Below, piece by piece: positions 1 to 8,822 of a stretch of 43,434 bases of DNA. The DNA lies in assembly GCA_022843265.1 (NCBI GenBank), contig JALHNZ010000028.1, forward strand, positions 1-43,434. Reading direction: 5' to 3'. How positions within the stretch are numbered: position 1 is the stretch's first letter; each line of letters opens with the position of its first letter. A program made the translations under genes and the position numbers. The notes beneath the pieces were generated by a model that saw only the letters and a list, made by a program, of their open reading frames with translations, was not told the origin of the DNA and did no database searches. This DNA is from Gemmatimonadaceae bacterium. GTDB lineage: Bacteria > Gemmatimonadota > Gemmatimonadetes > Gemmatimonadales > Gemmatimonadaceae.

Positions 1-497
1 CGCGTACGCGCCGGACCCTGCGTAAAGAAGCTCGCGACATGCCAACCAATCGCCTCTCCTTCGCGATCAGGGTCGGTTGCGATGAAGACTTCCTTCGCCA
101 CCCGCGCGTGTTTTTTCAGATCGCCGAGAATGTCTTCTTTGCCTTCGATCGTGACGTAGTCGGGCGCAAAGCCATTCTCGATATCGATCCCGAGTTTCTT
201 GGCGGGCAAGTCGCGCACATGGCCGACCGTCGCCTTCACCGTGTAGCCACTGCCCAGATACTTGCCGATGGTTTTGGCTTTCGCGGGTGACTCAACGATG
301 ACCAGTGACTTGCCTGGCGATGGCAGGACATCATCTTCGTACGGCGTGGCCGCTGCGCTGCGACGACTGGTCTTGGCGACCGTTTTTTTCACGCCCGCCG
401 TTTTTTTGACGGCGGCTTTTTTGGCCACCGCTTTTTTGGCGGGCGCTTTTTTCGCGGCCTTCTTGACGGCTTTTTTTGCGACCTTCTTGATTGCCAT
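1..497 (-). CDS. topA: DNA topoisomerase I, N-terminal part (runs off the left edge)
   Basis: Type IA topoisomerase, which relaxes negative supercoils by cutting one strand through a tyrosine intermediate. Only the first 165 codons are present. After an unusual lysine-rich leader (residues about 2-42, repeated KKA/KKAP/KKAV units) comes the TOPRIM domain, with the characteristic [10 protein letters not shown] and [10 protein letters not shown] stretches and the acidic metal-binding motif [12 protein letters not shown]. The catalytic tyrosine and zinc fingers would lie beyond the window. The start is the ATG at 497, five bases after the stop of the smg-like gene, so it is the last visible gene of an aroC-aroK-smg-topA operon. 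The basic leader is absent from well-known TopA proteins such as that of E. coli and probably binds DNA nonspecifically (inference). The family call is very secure. Confidence 0.95.
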   Translation of the reverse strand, partial: MAIKKVAKKAVKKAAKKAPAKKAVAKKAAVKKTAGVKKTVAKTSRRSAAATPYEDDVLPSPGKSLVIVESPAKAKTIGKYLGSGYTVKATVGHVRDLPAKKLGIDIENGFAPDYVTIEGKEDILGDLKKHARVAKEVFIATDPDREGEAIGWHVASFFTQGPART

Positions 498-502
498 GTG
501 GC

Positions 503-946
503 TCAGTGCAGCAGAGTGCGATCGGCGTCCGGCGAGAGGGAGTCAAATCCCACGTCGTCGGCGAGCGAACGGATGTCGGACAACCCGATCCGGCCATCAA
601 TATGAAAGAGCGCGCGTTCAACCAGCTGTTCAAAGTCAAACGGCGCGACAAGTCCTGATTCGTGCAGCATCAGCAGGTACCCCCAAGCTTCGGGAGTGAA
701 CCGTCCACGCTCGTGAGGTCCCTGAACCCGCAGGGAAGTGCGCGGTGCACCACCTGGGATTTCCGTGACCGCAACGGGCGGTTGGTCCATCGCAATACCA
801 TCGGCAAAGTACAACGACAGCACCTCACCAATTTCTTGCCGATCCAATCCCTTGGCCGCGAGAAACGATTCCATTTCTACTATATCTACGTCGCTCGAGA
901 ATCGCTCCCGGAGCGTCGCCAGCATCTGAACCCAGCGTTCAGTCAT
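503..946 (-). CDS. smg: Smg/DUF494 family protein
   Basis: A 147-residue protein that I match to the Smg (DUF494) family, which is about 155 residues in E. coli. The N-terminal half has a small helical segment ([20 protein letters not shown]) and the C-terminal half carries the family-like pattern [18 protein letters not shown] followed by FEQLVERAL, ending in LLH as E. coli Smg does. The biochemical role of the family is not established. Context supports the call: in enterobacteria smg sits between dprA and a topoisomerase-like zinc-finger gene, and here topA follows 5 bp downstream. Its ATG directly abuts the TGA of aroK, so the two are probably translationally coupled. The sequence is divergent, so the assignment rests on pattern plus neighbourhood. 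Confidence 0.65.
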   Translation of the reverse strand: MTERWVQMLATLRERFSSDVDIVEMESFLAAKGLDRQEIGEVLSLYFADGIAMDQPPVAVTEIPGGAPRTSLRVQGPHERGRFTPEAWGYLLMLHESGLVAPFDFEQLVERALFHIDGRIGLSDIRSLADDVGFDSLSPDADRTLLH

Positions 947-1480
947 TCAGGCATCCAGTGTCGGGTCGTCGACCAGGGCCAGCGCGCACACCCGGTCCAC
1001 CACCGTTTGAAGATCTGTGTCGTCTGTGTCGACCACGGCGTGCGCCGTCGCATACGCCGACGACCGTTCACGCCAGAGACGATCCAATACGCGTTCCGGC
1101 TCGATGGTACCGAGCAGGGGGCGAATAGTGGCATCTGATTGCAGCCGCGCCAAGGCTTGCGCCGCCGAAACTCTGAGATGGATGATACAAGCACGGGTCC
1201 CAACCAGCGCCAATACCCCCGGGACGGTCACCCAACCGCCGCCCGGCGCCCACACCCTCGGCGGCGAACTCAGCAACTCGCGCGTGACTTCGTATTCCTG
1301 TTTCCGGAAATACGCTTCTCCATGATCTGCAAAGAGTTGCGGGATCGACATGCCGGTTCTGGACTCGATTCGCAGGTCCAGATCCTCAAACGGTACGCCG
1401 AGCTGTGCGGCTGCGGCACGCCCCACGGAACTCTTTCCAGCTCCTGGAAGACCGACCAGAATCAGATGACGCCGCAGCAT
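947..1480 (-). CDS. aroK: Shikimate kinase
   Basis: Cytoplasmic enzyme that phosphorylates shikimate to shikimate 3-phosphate with ATP, the fifth step of the chorismate pathway. At 177 residues it has the normal length. Visible family motifs are the P-loop GLPGAGKSSVG near the N-terminus, the substrate-binding DLDLRIE, the arginine in AYFRKQEYEV, the PGGG loop that binds shikimate, and the lid arginine in RPLLG. The ATG (1480-1478) overlaps the aroC stop by one base (TGATG), and its own stop abuts the smg-like start. The coupling with aroC puts two steps of the same pathway under common expression. The call is secure. Confidence 0.95.
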   Translation of the reverse strand: MLRRHLILVGLPGAGKSSVGRAAAAQLGVPFEDLDLRIESRTGMSIPQLFADHGEAYFRKQEYEVTRELLSSPPRVWAPGGGWVTVPGVLALVGTRACIIHLRVSAAQALARLQSDATIRPLLGTIEPERVLDRLWRERSSAYATAHAVVDTDDTDLQTVVDRVCALALVDDPTLDA

Positions 1481-2685
1481 CAGGTTTCAGGGCGTCCGGC
1501 AACCCGTTCGTCGAGCCGAGCCAGATACGCGGCGAGATTCCGCTGCACCTCGACCAGCGAGTCGCCCCCGAACTTCTCAAGCATCGCCTGCGCGCACACG
1601 AAGGCCGTCATGGCCTCCGCAATCACACCCATCGCCGGAACCGCCGTGACATCGCTGCGCTCGGCGGCGGCCGAGGCCACCGCACCGGTTGCGACATCCA
1701 CGGTGGCGAGCGGCTTCATGAGCGTGGCGATCGGCTTCATGGCTACACGGATTACGAGGGGCTCACCGGTGGTCATGCCGCCTTCCAGGCCGCCCGCGCG
1801 ATTGCTACGACGTCGCACATGCCCAGCAATGGTCCGACCCGGCGCCGGCTCGATTTCATCATGTACCTCGGCGCCGGTGCGGCGCGCGGTTTCGAAGCCG
1901 AGGCCAATCTCCACGCCCTTTACCGCCTGAATCGACAGCAACGCCTGTCCGAGTCGGCCGTCGAGCTTGCGATCCCACGACACATGCGAGCCGAGTCCAA
2001 CCGGAAGACCAGTCACGACCACTTCACAAATGCCACCGAGCGTGTTGCCAGCGCGTTTGATTTCGTCGATGTGCGCGATCACGCGAGCTTCGGCTTCGGC
2101 GTCGAGCATGCGCACGGCGGAAGCGTCGGATACGGCGTTGAGGTCAGCGGGCAACGTGTCGGGCGTCTGGGCATCAATGCCTCCGAGGTGCACCACGTGC
2201 GATCCAATGTGCACACCGAGCGCTTCAAGAAAGCGCCGACAGACCGCACCGGCCGCAACGCGCACGGTGGTCTCGCGCGCCGACGCACGTTCCAGAATGT
2301 CGCGCGCGTCTTCCCGATCGTATTTGAGTACGCCTGTGAGGTCCGCGTGCCCCGGCCGAACGCGCGTCACGACACGCTTTCTGGGGCTGGTGTCATCGGA
2401 CTCGCGCGGTGCTGGATCCATGATCTCGATCCAGTTCTTCCAGTCCTTGTTCTGCACGAGCATCGCGATGGGCGAGCCGATCGTTTCACCCGCTCGCACA
2501 CCGGACTGGAACTCCACGCGATCGGTTTCGATCTGCATGCGACGTCCGCGCCCGTAGCCCTGCTGACGACGCGCCAACTGCGTGTTGACATCGTCAGCGA
2601 GGAGCGGCACACCCGCGGGCATGCCCTCAAGAATCGCAATCAACGACGGGCCGTGTGACTCGCCGGCAGTTGTGAAACGCAGCAT
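1480..2685 (-). CDS. aroC: Chorismate synthase
   Basis: Catalyses the last step of the shikimate pathway, anti-elimination of phosphate from EPSP to give chorismate, using reduced FMN. The 401-residue protein begins MLRFTTAGESHGP, the classical N-terminal signature, and contains GRGRRMQIE, the RASARETTVRVAAGAV signature and GGLEGGMTTGEPL near residue 300. I chose the ATG at 2685 because the open frame upstream (to 2793) has no homology-like content and the family starts here. It is the first gene of the aroC-aroK-smg-topA operon. The promoter should lie between 2686 and about 2790, although no canonical boxes stand out. The call is secure. Confidence 0.96.
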   Translation of the reverse strand: MLRFTTAGESHGPSLIAILEGMPAGVPLLADDVNTQLARRQQGYGRGRRMQIETDRVEFQSGVRAGETIGSPIAMLVQNKDWKNWIEIMDPAPRESDDTSPRKRVVTRVRPGHADLTGVLKYDREDARDILERASARETTVRVAAGAVCRRFLEALGVHIGSHVVHLGGIDAQTPDTLPADLNAVSDASAVRMLDAEAEARVIAHIDEIKRAGNTLGGICEVVVTGLPVGLGSHVSWDRKLDGRLGQALLSIQAVKGVEIGLGFETARRTGAEVHDEIEPAPGRTIAGHVRRRSNRAGGLEGGMTTGEPLVIRVAMKPIATLMKPLATVDVATGAVASAAAERSDVTAVPAMGVIAEAMTAFVCAQAMLEKFGGDSLVEVQRNLAAYLARLDERVAGRPET

Positions 2686-2793
2686 CGTGCAACCAGTGAA
2701 AAGGATCGGGCGCCTGCACCGCTCGCGCAGTCGTCTGGCGATAACGTAACCAAACGCAACGCGAGACACGACGTGTGCACCCGGGTTAAACAC

Positions 2794-2832
2794 ACGAAAC
2801 GCCGCGTCCCGGGAAGGAACGCGGCGTTTCGT
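2794..2832 (-). terminator. Strong hairpin terminator after the pilus-block lipoprotein gene
   Basis: A perfect 14-bp inverted repeat (2794-2807 and 2819-2832, arm ACGAAACGCCGCGT) with an 11-nt loop lies 30 bp past the stop of the leftward lipoprotein gene at 2862. On the minus strand it is followed by a weakly U-rich GTGTGTTTAA. It most likely ends pilus-block transcription before the aroC operon. The U-tract is poor, so termination efficiency is uncertain. Confidence 0.7.
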
Positions 2833-2861
2833 GGACCCAGCGGACCGGGGCAGATCCTGGG

Positions 2862-5276
2862 TCAGTTACAGACGGTAGTGAAGTTGTCCGGCAACTGCAC
2901 CAGCGTGACACCGCGGATCGTTGCGCCAACCAGCACGATGGCACCGTCGGAGCGAAGTGATGCACGCACCGGTCCGATGATCGGATCACGGATTGGCACC
3001 GATCCCACACGCTTGAAGCAGTAGCTGTCGTAGATCTCGATCACTGGCTCCGACGAGGCCACGAAGGCGAGGCGCGTATTCAGTGAGTTGTTGTTCACGC
3101 CGCGGTTAGCCGGATGGAAGTCGAGACCACCCGTGCTGCCACGCGACTGGAAGATACCTTGCAATCGCAGCGTGTTGTCGAAGACGTACGTGGAGTCACC
3201 CTTGATGGCGGCAAGCTCACCGTCAAAGTTGATACCGACGCCCTGGACACGAGCAAACGTGTTGGCGACGTAGTCGGACACGTCCATGCTGCGCGACACA
3301 CCACGGTCAATGACCGGGAGTGGAGGCGTGCGGTCGAAGCCTCGCGTGGCGTCGTACATCATGCCGCGGCTCCCGAGCACCGGTCCACCTTCGCCGATGA
3401 CCGCGCGGCGGAAGTTGCCCGAGTTGCGCACGTACGTAGTATCACGGAACGCGAGCTGATCGATCCGGATGACGATGGAATAGTTGTAGAACGAACCGTC
3501 TGGAAGCGGTACACGCTGCTGGAACGGAACGAGCACGGAGTCAGCACCCACTCCACCGGCGGCGTAGCGCTCAACTTCGAGCGTGTCCGCGCGCTGCGCC
3601 GTCTGGCCCATGGCCTGCTCAAAGAACAGGTGTGTGCTGTTGCGCGTGAGGTTTTCGTAGCGGACCGTGCCGCGATTCGCGAACGGTGCCAACTGCCCCG
3701 GCGTTGGTGTGGTGGAGTACACGAGCACCACGTCTTCGCAGGCCGACGTTTCGCTCGTGCCACCCGTGCAGGTGGACGCGAGGAACTGCGGGCGATCTGA
3801 GAAATCGTACACGGTGCGCTGTGTGATCACTTCAGACGTTGTTTCGGAACGCACCGACGTGACGCTGTAGGCGATCAGGTTCGGCAGCGGATACCGGTAG
3901 ACTTCGCGACCCGTATTGCCTTGCGTAAGGTCCACGTAGCTGATGTTGGTACCGCCAGAGTTTGCCACCAACAGCGTATCGCCCATCACGCCGCCGCGAG
4001 TACGCGGCCAGGCCGAAACGCCCCACGGACGCGAACCGACGATAATCGGCTGACGGAAGGTCGAGTCGGCAAGGTTGTACACTTCAAGCTGATTGCGCTC
4101 AATGTTCGTGAGGTACAGGCGATTGTTGCGCGGGAAGTAGATCGCGTCAGCAATGGTTCCCCCGTCTGGCAGCCCACGTGTATAACCAGCCACAACCTGC
4201 GCCGTGTCGACACGCACGTTGCCGTTCGACAACCGCGCGACATCGCGGCGGCCGTTGGTGTTGCGCGCAAAACTCTGCACGGTAACGGGCGTTGGGAATG
4301 TCGTAACCGGGATACGCACATTGAAGGTGCGAACGAGCGTCGTGAAGCGACCATCAGACTGCACGGAATCAGCCGAGAGCAGCGCGCCACCAAGGGTGCG
4401 AATCTCGTAACCAAGCGACACGATTCCAACCGCGTCCGTGGCTTCGACGAATACCGTATCCGTGATCTCGAGGCGACGCGACACACCGGTAATCACTCTG
4501 GGCACCGATGAGACTTCGCTTGGACGCTGCACCACGTACCGCACCGGCGAGCCGAGCACGCGCTGATTGAGCGAATCCGTCACGAACGGTGTCACCGTCA
4601 AGGCGGTACCAGTGACGGTATCAGGCAATGCAAGCGTGTCGATGGCCGCAACGCTGTCTCGGAGCGGATTGGCGTACGACGTGGAATCACTGGTCGCGAA
4701 CGCGCCCGAGGTGATGTAGCCAAGGGTTTTGACCTTGTACGCGGCTCGCGCGCTCAGCGACAGCACCAACGACTTGCCAGTGACAACCGGACTGCCCGCG
4801 ACGGGCGTCGTGATAACGGCCGTTGGTGGGGCGAGGTTGCCGACCGTCAGCACGAGCGACGCCGTATCGGATACGTTGCCGGCGCCGTCCTGCGCGACCG
4901 ACTGCACAATGACCGTGCTGCCGAGCGGCGCGCTGCGCGGAACCTGTGCCGTCACGTTGAACGTGAATTCCTGCACAGCACTGTTGAACGTGGTGTCGAT
5001 GCTCGCGTTGAAACCGCCCGAGAGCTGAATGCGAATATTTTTCAGACCAATGTCATCCTTGGCCGTGACGGCGAAGATGAGCAACGAATCCGGGGGATTG
5101 GTCCCCTTCGTCATGGTGACACGCGGCTTGGCAGTGTCTGCGAAGGGAGGATCAACGACCTCGTCCCCGTCGCACGCTGCCAGGCCGGCCACCGCCACGC
5201 CGAGCACGAGCGCTCGCACTGCGAGCGCGCCTGATCGACGGACGTGACGAACCTGAGTCATGGTGAATGCACGCAT
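2862..5276 (-). CDS. Large surface lipoprotein with Ig-like modules and a predicted beta-propeller
   Basis: An 804-residue secreted lipoprotein of unknown function. A lipoprotein signal peptide ends at the lipobox LAAC (Cys35). Residues about 45-360 look like three or so beta-sandwich (Ig/cadherin-like) repeats, each with recurring D-S-x-x-V patterns and phrases such as FAVTAKDDIGLKNI and AQDGAGNVSDTA. Residues about 370-800 read like a seven-bladed propeller: NRLYLTNIERNQLEVYNL and GDTLLVANSGGTNISYVDL are typical YncE-style blades. It follows pilQ by 23 bp with a GAGGAG ribosome site ahead of the 5276 ATG (a second ATG is at 5261), so it is probably co-transcribed with pilMNOPQ. A role at the pilus exit or in adhesion is only inferred from position. 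Confidence 0.8.
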   Translation of the reverse strand: MRAFTMTQVRHVRRSGALAVRALVLGVAVAGLAACDGDEVVDPPFADTAKPRVTMTKGTNPPDSLLIFAVTAKDDIGLKNIRIQLSGGFNASIDTTFNSAVQEFTFNVTAQVPRSAPLGSTVIVQSVAQDGAGNVSDTASLVLTVGNLAPPTAVITTPVAGSPVVTGKSLVLSLSARAAYKVKTLGYITSGAFATSDSTSYANPLRDSVAAIDTLALPDTVTGTALTVTPFVTDSLNQRVLGSPVRYVVQRPSEVSSVPRVITGVSRRLEITDTVFVEATDAVGIVSLGYEIRTLGGALLSADSVQSDGRFTTLVRTFNVRIPVTTFPTPVTVQSFARNTNGRRDVARLSNGNVRVDTAQVVAGYTRGLPDGGTIADAIYFPRNNRLYLTNIERNQLEVYNLADSTFRQPIIVGSRPWGVSAWPRTRGGVMGDTLLVANSGGTNISYVDLTQGNTGREVYRYPLPNLIAYSVTSVRSETTSEVITQRTVYDFSDRPQFLASTCTGGTSETSACEDVVLVYSTTPTPGQLAPFANRGTVRYENLTRNSTHLFFEQAMGQTAQRADTLEVERYAAGGVGADSVLVPFQQRVPLPDGSFYNYSIVIRIDQLAFRDTTYVRNSGNFRRAVIGEGGPVLGSRGMMYDATRGFDRTPPLPVIDRGVSRSMDVSDYVANTFARVQGVGINFDGELAAIKGDSTYVFDNTLRLQGIFQSRGSTGGLDFHPANRGVNNNSLNTRLAFVASSEPVIEIYDSYCFKRVGSVPIRDPIIGPVRASLRSDGAIVLVGATIRGVTLVQLPDNFTTVCN

Positions 5277-5299
5277 GGTGTGTGTGGCTCCTCGTGGCT

Positions 5300-7654
5300 T
5301 CAGCGGCCCGGAGGCGGCGTCGTGCCGTCCTCGAGGATGTGCGGAGTGACCAGAATCAGCAGGTCACGCTTCGTTTCGTTGGTGGTGTTCTGCGAGAAGA
5401 GACGGCCCAGGAACGGCAGGTCCATGAGGAACGGAATGCCCGAGCGGAAGCGCGACACTTCTGTCACGGTCAGCCCACCGATCACCGCGGCTTCGCCATC
5501 GGCAACGAGCACCTGACTTTCGGCGCGCTGCTGATTGAAGATGATGCCGACATCTGACGGTCCGACTTCGGCGTTGGAGTTTTCCGCCTTGATACTGAGC
5601 ATGACCATGCGATTGTTCGTCACCTGCGGCGTGACGCTCAGACGGATACCCGCTTCCTTGATCTGCACGGAAGCGCGCGGGAAGAACGTCTGCGCACTCG
5701 GATCCTGTCCGGCGCCACCACCTGCACCGCCGCCACCACCGCCGCCACCGCCGCCTGCGCTGGCATCGATGACACGGATCGGGATTTCCTGACCGACGAA
5801 GATTTCAGCCGTACGGTTGTTCAGAATCGTGACGCTCGGCTCGGACTGTACATCAGCGAGCGATGACGTCTGCAGCGCATTCAGGAATGCCGTCAGCTGA
5901 TACTTTCCGATCGCCGTGGAGTAGATCAGGTTGAGCGCGTTCGGCTTGATCGCGTTGTTCGCGTTAGCGATACCAGAGATCGCGTTGCCGCCGAGCGCGA
6001 TGCGCGCTGGGCCCTGGAACGGTGTACCACCACCACGGGCGTCGGGCACACCATCACCATCGGTGTCCACCGGCACGAGCGTGTTTGGATCGGTACGCGG
6101 CACAAGCTGCTGGAAGAACTGCTTGTTACCGGTGCCGAGATCGTACGCGAGGCCGATGTCCTGGATACCGGTGCGATTGATGAAGATGATCTTGGCCTTG
6201 ATGGCAACCTGCGGCGTACGCACGTCGAGTTCCTGCAGGCGCTTGATCAGTTCCGGCAAACGCGTGGGGACTTCGCTGATGATCAGTTTGTTCGTAGCGC
6301 TGTCGGCAGATACGGAGCCGCGCAGCACGCAACCTTCGCCGCCCTGCATGCCGCCCTGGCCACCGCGCGCGCCGCCCTGCGCGCCCATCATGCCCTGCTG
6401 GCCACCGGCGCCCATGCCGGCTCCCGTCTGCATAGTCGTGAGGTTCGAGCAGTCACGCGCGAGCAGTGCGCGCACCGTGTTCACAAGGCTCGCGGCTTTC
6501 GCATAGTTCACGTTCACGATCTGCGTGACGAGCGGTTCAAGCGCCTGGTTCTGCGCGAGTGCCTGATAGCTGTCGACCGTGATGATACCACTTGGATCTT
6601 CCGTCGCAGCGAGTCCCTGCGACTGGAGCAGCGCTTGCAGCGCCACGTCCCACGGCTTGTCCGTGATGTCAGCGGTGACCGTGCCTTCCACATTTTTGCC
6701 AACCACAATCGTGCGGCCCGAGAAGCTGGCGAACGTCGCGATCACGTCGCGAATGTTCGTGCCGTCGAGGCTGATCGTGATGCGCGGCTGCTGTGAAGGC
6801 TGTGCCTTGGTGGAGTACATCGCGTCCGGAGCAGGCGGAATCGCCAGCGGGATCTTGATAACGGCCGGCGCGTCGGACGTGGAGAACGAACTGTTGGACG
6901 CACTGTTGGACGCACTGTTGGACGCGTCGAGTTTGCCTTCACGCTCGTCACGCACGACCGGCGTGGCGACACGCGACGGCTCGGGCTGCGACACCGCGGG
7001 CTGCGAGAGTGCGGGCTGCGACAGTGCGGCCAGCGGTACGCTCGACAGGCCTGATGTCTGCGACGCGAGCGTTGCGGTTGGCGCGGTGAGCATGGTTGGA
7101 GCAGCGACGGGCGCTGCGACTTCGGCGGGCTCTTCAGCGGCCGCGGCGAGCATCGTGGTGGGCGCGAGTGCACCCGGCGTCATGTCCCAGCGCGCAAACT
7201 GCGACGCGCCGTTCACCCTGACACGAATCTCTCCACCTTCATGGCGCACCACGTACGCGGGCTTGCCCGCCAGTTCGAGCACCACGCGCACCGTATCAGT
7301 CGCGAACTGTGCGACACGCACATCCTTGATGGCGCCGCGCGCGGTGCGATCGTAGGCACGCGGCTTCACCGCAAGCTTGGCACCGATCACATCGAGTACA
7401 ATGCGATTCGGATTTGAGAGCGTGAAGTCGGTGACCTTCGCGGATGCATCAACGGCAATCACCAACTCGGCGCCGTTTGCACCTGGTACGAGGGAGACAC
7501 CGGTGACGCGCGGGCCTGCGAGCGTCTTTGGAGTCCAGATAGCCGCAGACGCGGCGCTAAAAGCGGTGTGTGGCTTGGGCGGAAGCGCGGCATGTGCCGA
7601 CACTGCATGGGCCAAGACCACGGTAAGCACCGCGGCCGTCGACTGAACGATCAT
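5300..7654 (-). CDS. pilQ: Type IV pilus secretin PilQ
   Basis: Outer-membrane secretin through which the pilus exits, 784 residues. A signal peptide is followed by an AMIN domain (residues about 45-140, VTGVSLVPGANGAELVIAV) and a Ser/Pro/Ala-rich linker with in-frame repeats. Next is the secretin N-terminal domain (ISLDGTNIRDVIATFA, about residue 290), then an N1 module (IVNVNYAKAASLVNTVRALL). The C-terminal secretin core has the family-typical VPFLGRLF-like ending (LPFLGRLFSQNT, LLILVTPHIL). Two glycine-rich insertions are present: a GGQQGMMGAQGG type near residue 410 and a run of about ten glycines near residue 640. The ATG overlaps the pilP stop by 4 bp. It is the last of pilM-N-O-P-Q. 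Confidence 0.95.
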   Translation of the reverse strand: MIVQSTAAVLTVVLAHAVSAHAALPPKPHTAFSAASAAIWTPKTLAGPRVTGVSLVPGANGAELVIAVDASAKVTDFTLSNPNRIVLDVIGAKLAVKPRAYDRTARGAIKDVRVAQFATDTVRVVLELAGKPAYVVRHEGGEIRVRVNGASQFARWDMTPGALAPTTMLAAAAEEPAEVAAPVAAPTMLTAPTATLASQTSGLSSVPLAALSQPALSQPAVSQPEPSRVATPVVRDEREGKLDASNSASNSASNSSFSTSDAPAVIKIPLAIPPAPDAMYSTKAQPSQQPRITISLDGTNIRDVIATFASFSGRTIVVGKNVEGTVTADITDKPWDVALQALLQSQGLAATEDPSGIITVDSYQALAQNQALEPLVTQIVNVNYAKAASLVNTVRALLARDCSNLTTMQTGAGMGAGGQQGMMGAQGGARGGQGGMQGGEGCVLRGSVSADSATNKLIISEVPTRLPELIKRLQELDVRTPQVAIKAKIIFINRTGIQDIGLAYDLGTGNKQFFQQLVPRTDPNTLVPVDTDGDGVPDARGGGTPFQGPARIALGGNAISGIANANNAIKPNALNLIYSTAIGKYQLTAFLNALQTSSLADVQSEPSVTILNNRTAEIFVGQEIPIRVIDASAGGGGGGGGGGAGGGAGQDPSAQTFFPRASVQIKEAGIRLSVTPQVTNNRMVMLSIKAENSNAEVGPSDVGIIFNQQRAESQVLVADGEAAVIGGLTVTEVSRFRSGIPFLMDLPFLGRLFSQNTTNETKRDLLILVTPHILEDGTTPPPGR

Positions 7655-8160
7655 CGCGTCCTCGCTGTGGTGGAATCGCTGGTCAGTGGCAGCGTTTCCT
7701 GCCGGCTGAATCCGAACTCATCAATGGAAAAAATCACGGCCTTCTGGCGGATACCCGACACACGAAGGCGTCCGAGCGTCTGTCCAACACGCACGCGATA
7801 CTGCTCGGCCGATGTCACGTTGCGCAAAATGGCAACGGAGTTCCGACCGTTTGGATCAAAGGCCACGGCAGTCAAACGCAGGTCGCTCACGAGCGGACGC
7901 AGTTCGCCGCTGGCCATGAGTGACGCGTAGGGGTCGCGACGACCACTGCCAGAATACGAGAAGATTTCACGATCAATGCTGAGCGTAGGGGCCGCTTCGT
8001 TGCCGCGCGTGAGGGGCTTGGCGCTATCGGCAGCCGCCGCGGTGCGCGAGACCGGCTGCGTGCGCGCGACCTGTGCGCCAAGCGTTGGCGCGCCGATCGC
8101 CGCCACGGCGAGCAGGAGTGCGCCACGCTGCACGAGTGAAGTGAGCTGCTGGCGAGTCAT
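7651..8160 (-). CDS. pilP: Type IV pilus assembly protein PilP
   Basis: Periplasmic protein linking the inner-membrane PilM-N-O complex to the PilQ secretin. The 169-residue product has an N-terminal signal peptide ending near TLGAQ, a disordered linker, then the compact PilP beta-domain: GRRDPYASL, LRLTAVAFDPNGRNSVAILRN and YRVRVGQTLGRLRVSGI match the family pattern. Unlike gammaproteobacterial PilP there is no lipobox cysteine, so the protein is probably soluble or anchored by an uncleaved signal helix. Its ATG overlaps the pilO stop by one base and its own stop overlaps pilQ by 4 bp. Synteny makes the call secure. Confidence 0.88.
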   Translation of the reverse strand: MTRQQLTSLVQRGALLLAVAAIGAPTLGAQVARTQPVSRTAAAADSAKPLTRGNEAAPTLSIDREIFSYSGSGRRDPYASLMASGELRPLVSDLRLTAVAFDPNGRNSVAILRNVTSAEQYRVRVGQTLGRLRVSGIRQKAVIFSIDEFGFSRQETLPLTSDSTTARTR

Positions 8161-8807
8161 TATTTGTTCTCCGAGGCAGTAGCGACACGCGTGGGCGAGG
8201 CCGCCGGACTGGTGCGCTCTACATACGTTTGCAGGGTGACGGTCGCCTCGAGTCCGGTGCGCTGCGCATTGCGAGCGACCGACGTCTGACGACGTCCGCC
8301 GGCGGCGCGACCATTGGAAGCCGTGAGTGAGAACTCGACCGGCGCCACAATGCGCGGCAGTGAGCCAACGTTCGCCAGGAAGCCCCCAACATCGTGATAA
8401 CCACCGATGATGGTGACCTTGTAGCGATGTGTGTCGAACTTCTCGCCACGAATCACCGGTTCGGGCGTGAAGGTGCCCACGTCGAGACCAGCGCGACGTG
8501 CCGCCGTTGAAACTTCTTCCAGCAGTGCCGGCACTTCGTTGTTGGTGGGCACCAGGCGACGCATGGCCACCAACGCCGCACGCTGTTCCGCTGCCTGCGT
8601 TTTCAACTCTTCAACGCTGCCCGCCGCAAACTCCTTCTGTGCGATGCGATTGGCCTGCTCCAGCGACTCCACGCGACTGTTGTCGAGCGCGAGCTGCTCC
8701 TGCGCCGCTGAATACGGATACATGTAGTACACGACCGAGAGTGCCACGGCGATGAAGCCGATGACGATCTTGATCTGGTCGCGCTGTGATTGTGGAAACT
8801 GAATCAT
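8160..8807 (-). CDS. pilO: Type IV pilus inner-membrane protein PilO
   Basis: Bitopic inner-membrane protein that pairs with PilN and supports the pilus alignment complex. The 215-residue chain has a single transmembrane helix at about residues 13-31 (IKIVIGFIAVALSVVYYMY). A coiled coil follows (about 33-85, EQLALDNSRVESLEQANRIAQ). The periplasmic ferredoxin-like domain includes LVPTNNEVPALLEEVSTAARRAGL, the canonical PilO signature region, and KVTIIGGYHDVGGFLANVGSLPRIV. A Ser/Ala-rich tail ends the protein. It starts 15 bp after pilN. Confidence 0.93.
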   Translation of the reverse strand: MIQFPQSQRDQIKIVIGFIAVALSVVYYMYPYSAAQEQLALDNSRVESLEQANRIAQKEFAAGSVEELKTQAAEQRAALVAMRRLVPTNNEVPALLEEVSTAARRAGLDVGTFTPEPVIRGEKFDTHRYKVTIIGGYHDVGGFLANVGSLPRIVAPVEFSLTASNGRAAGGRRQTSVARNAQRTGLEATVTLQTYVERTSPAASPTRVATASENK

Positions 8808-8822
8808 GGGATGTGACCTCGA

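Noticed and set aside
1405-2658. 417-codon rightward open frame opposite aroC
   Set aside because: It is a high-GC shadow of a conserved gene; its translation shows no fold-like pattern and no ribosome site.
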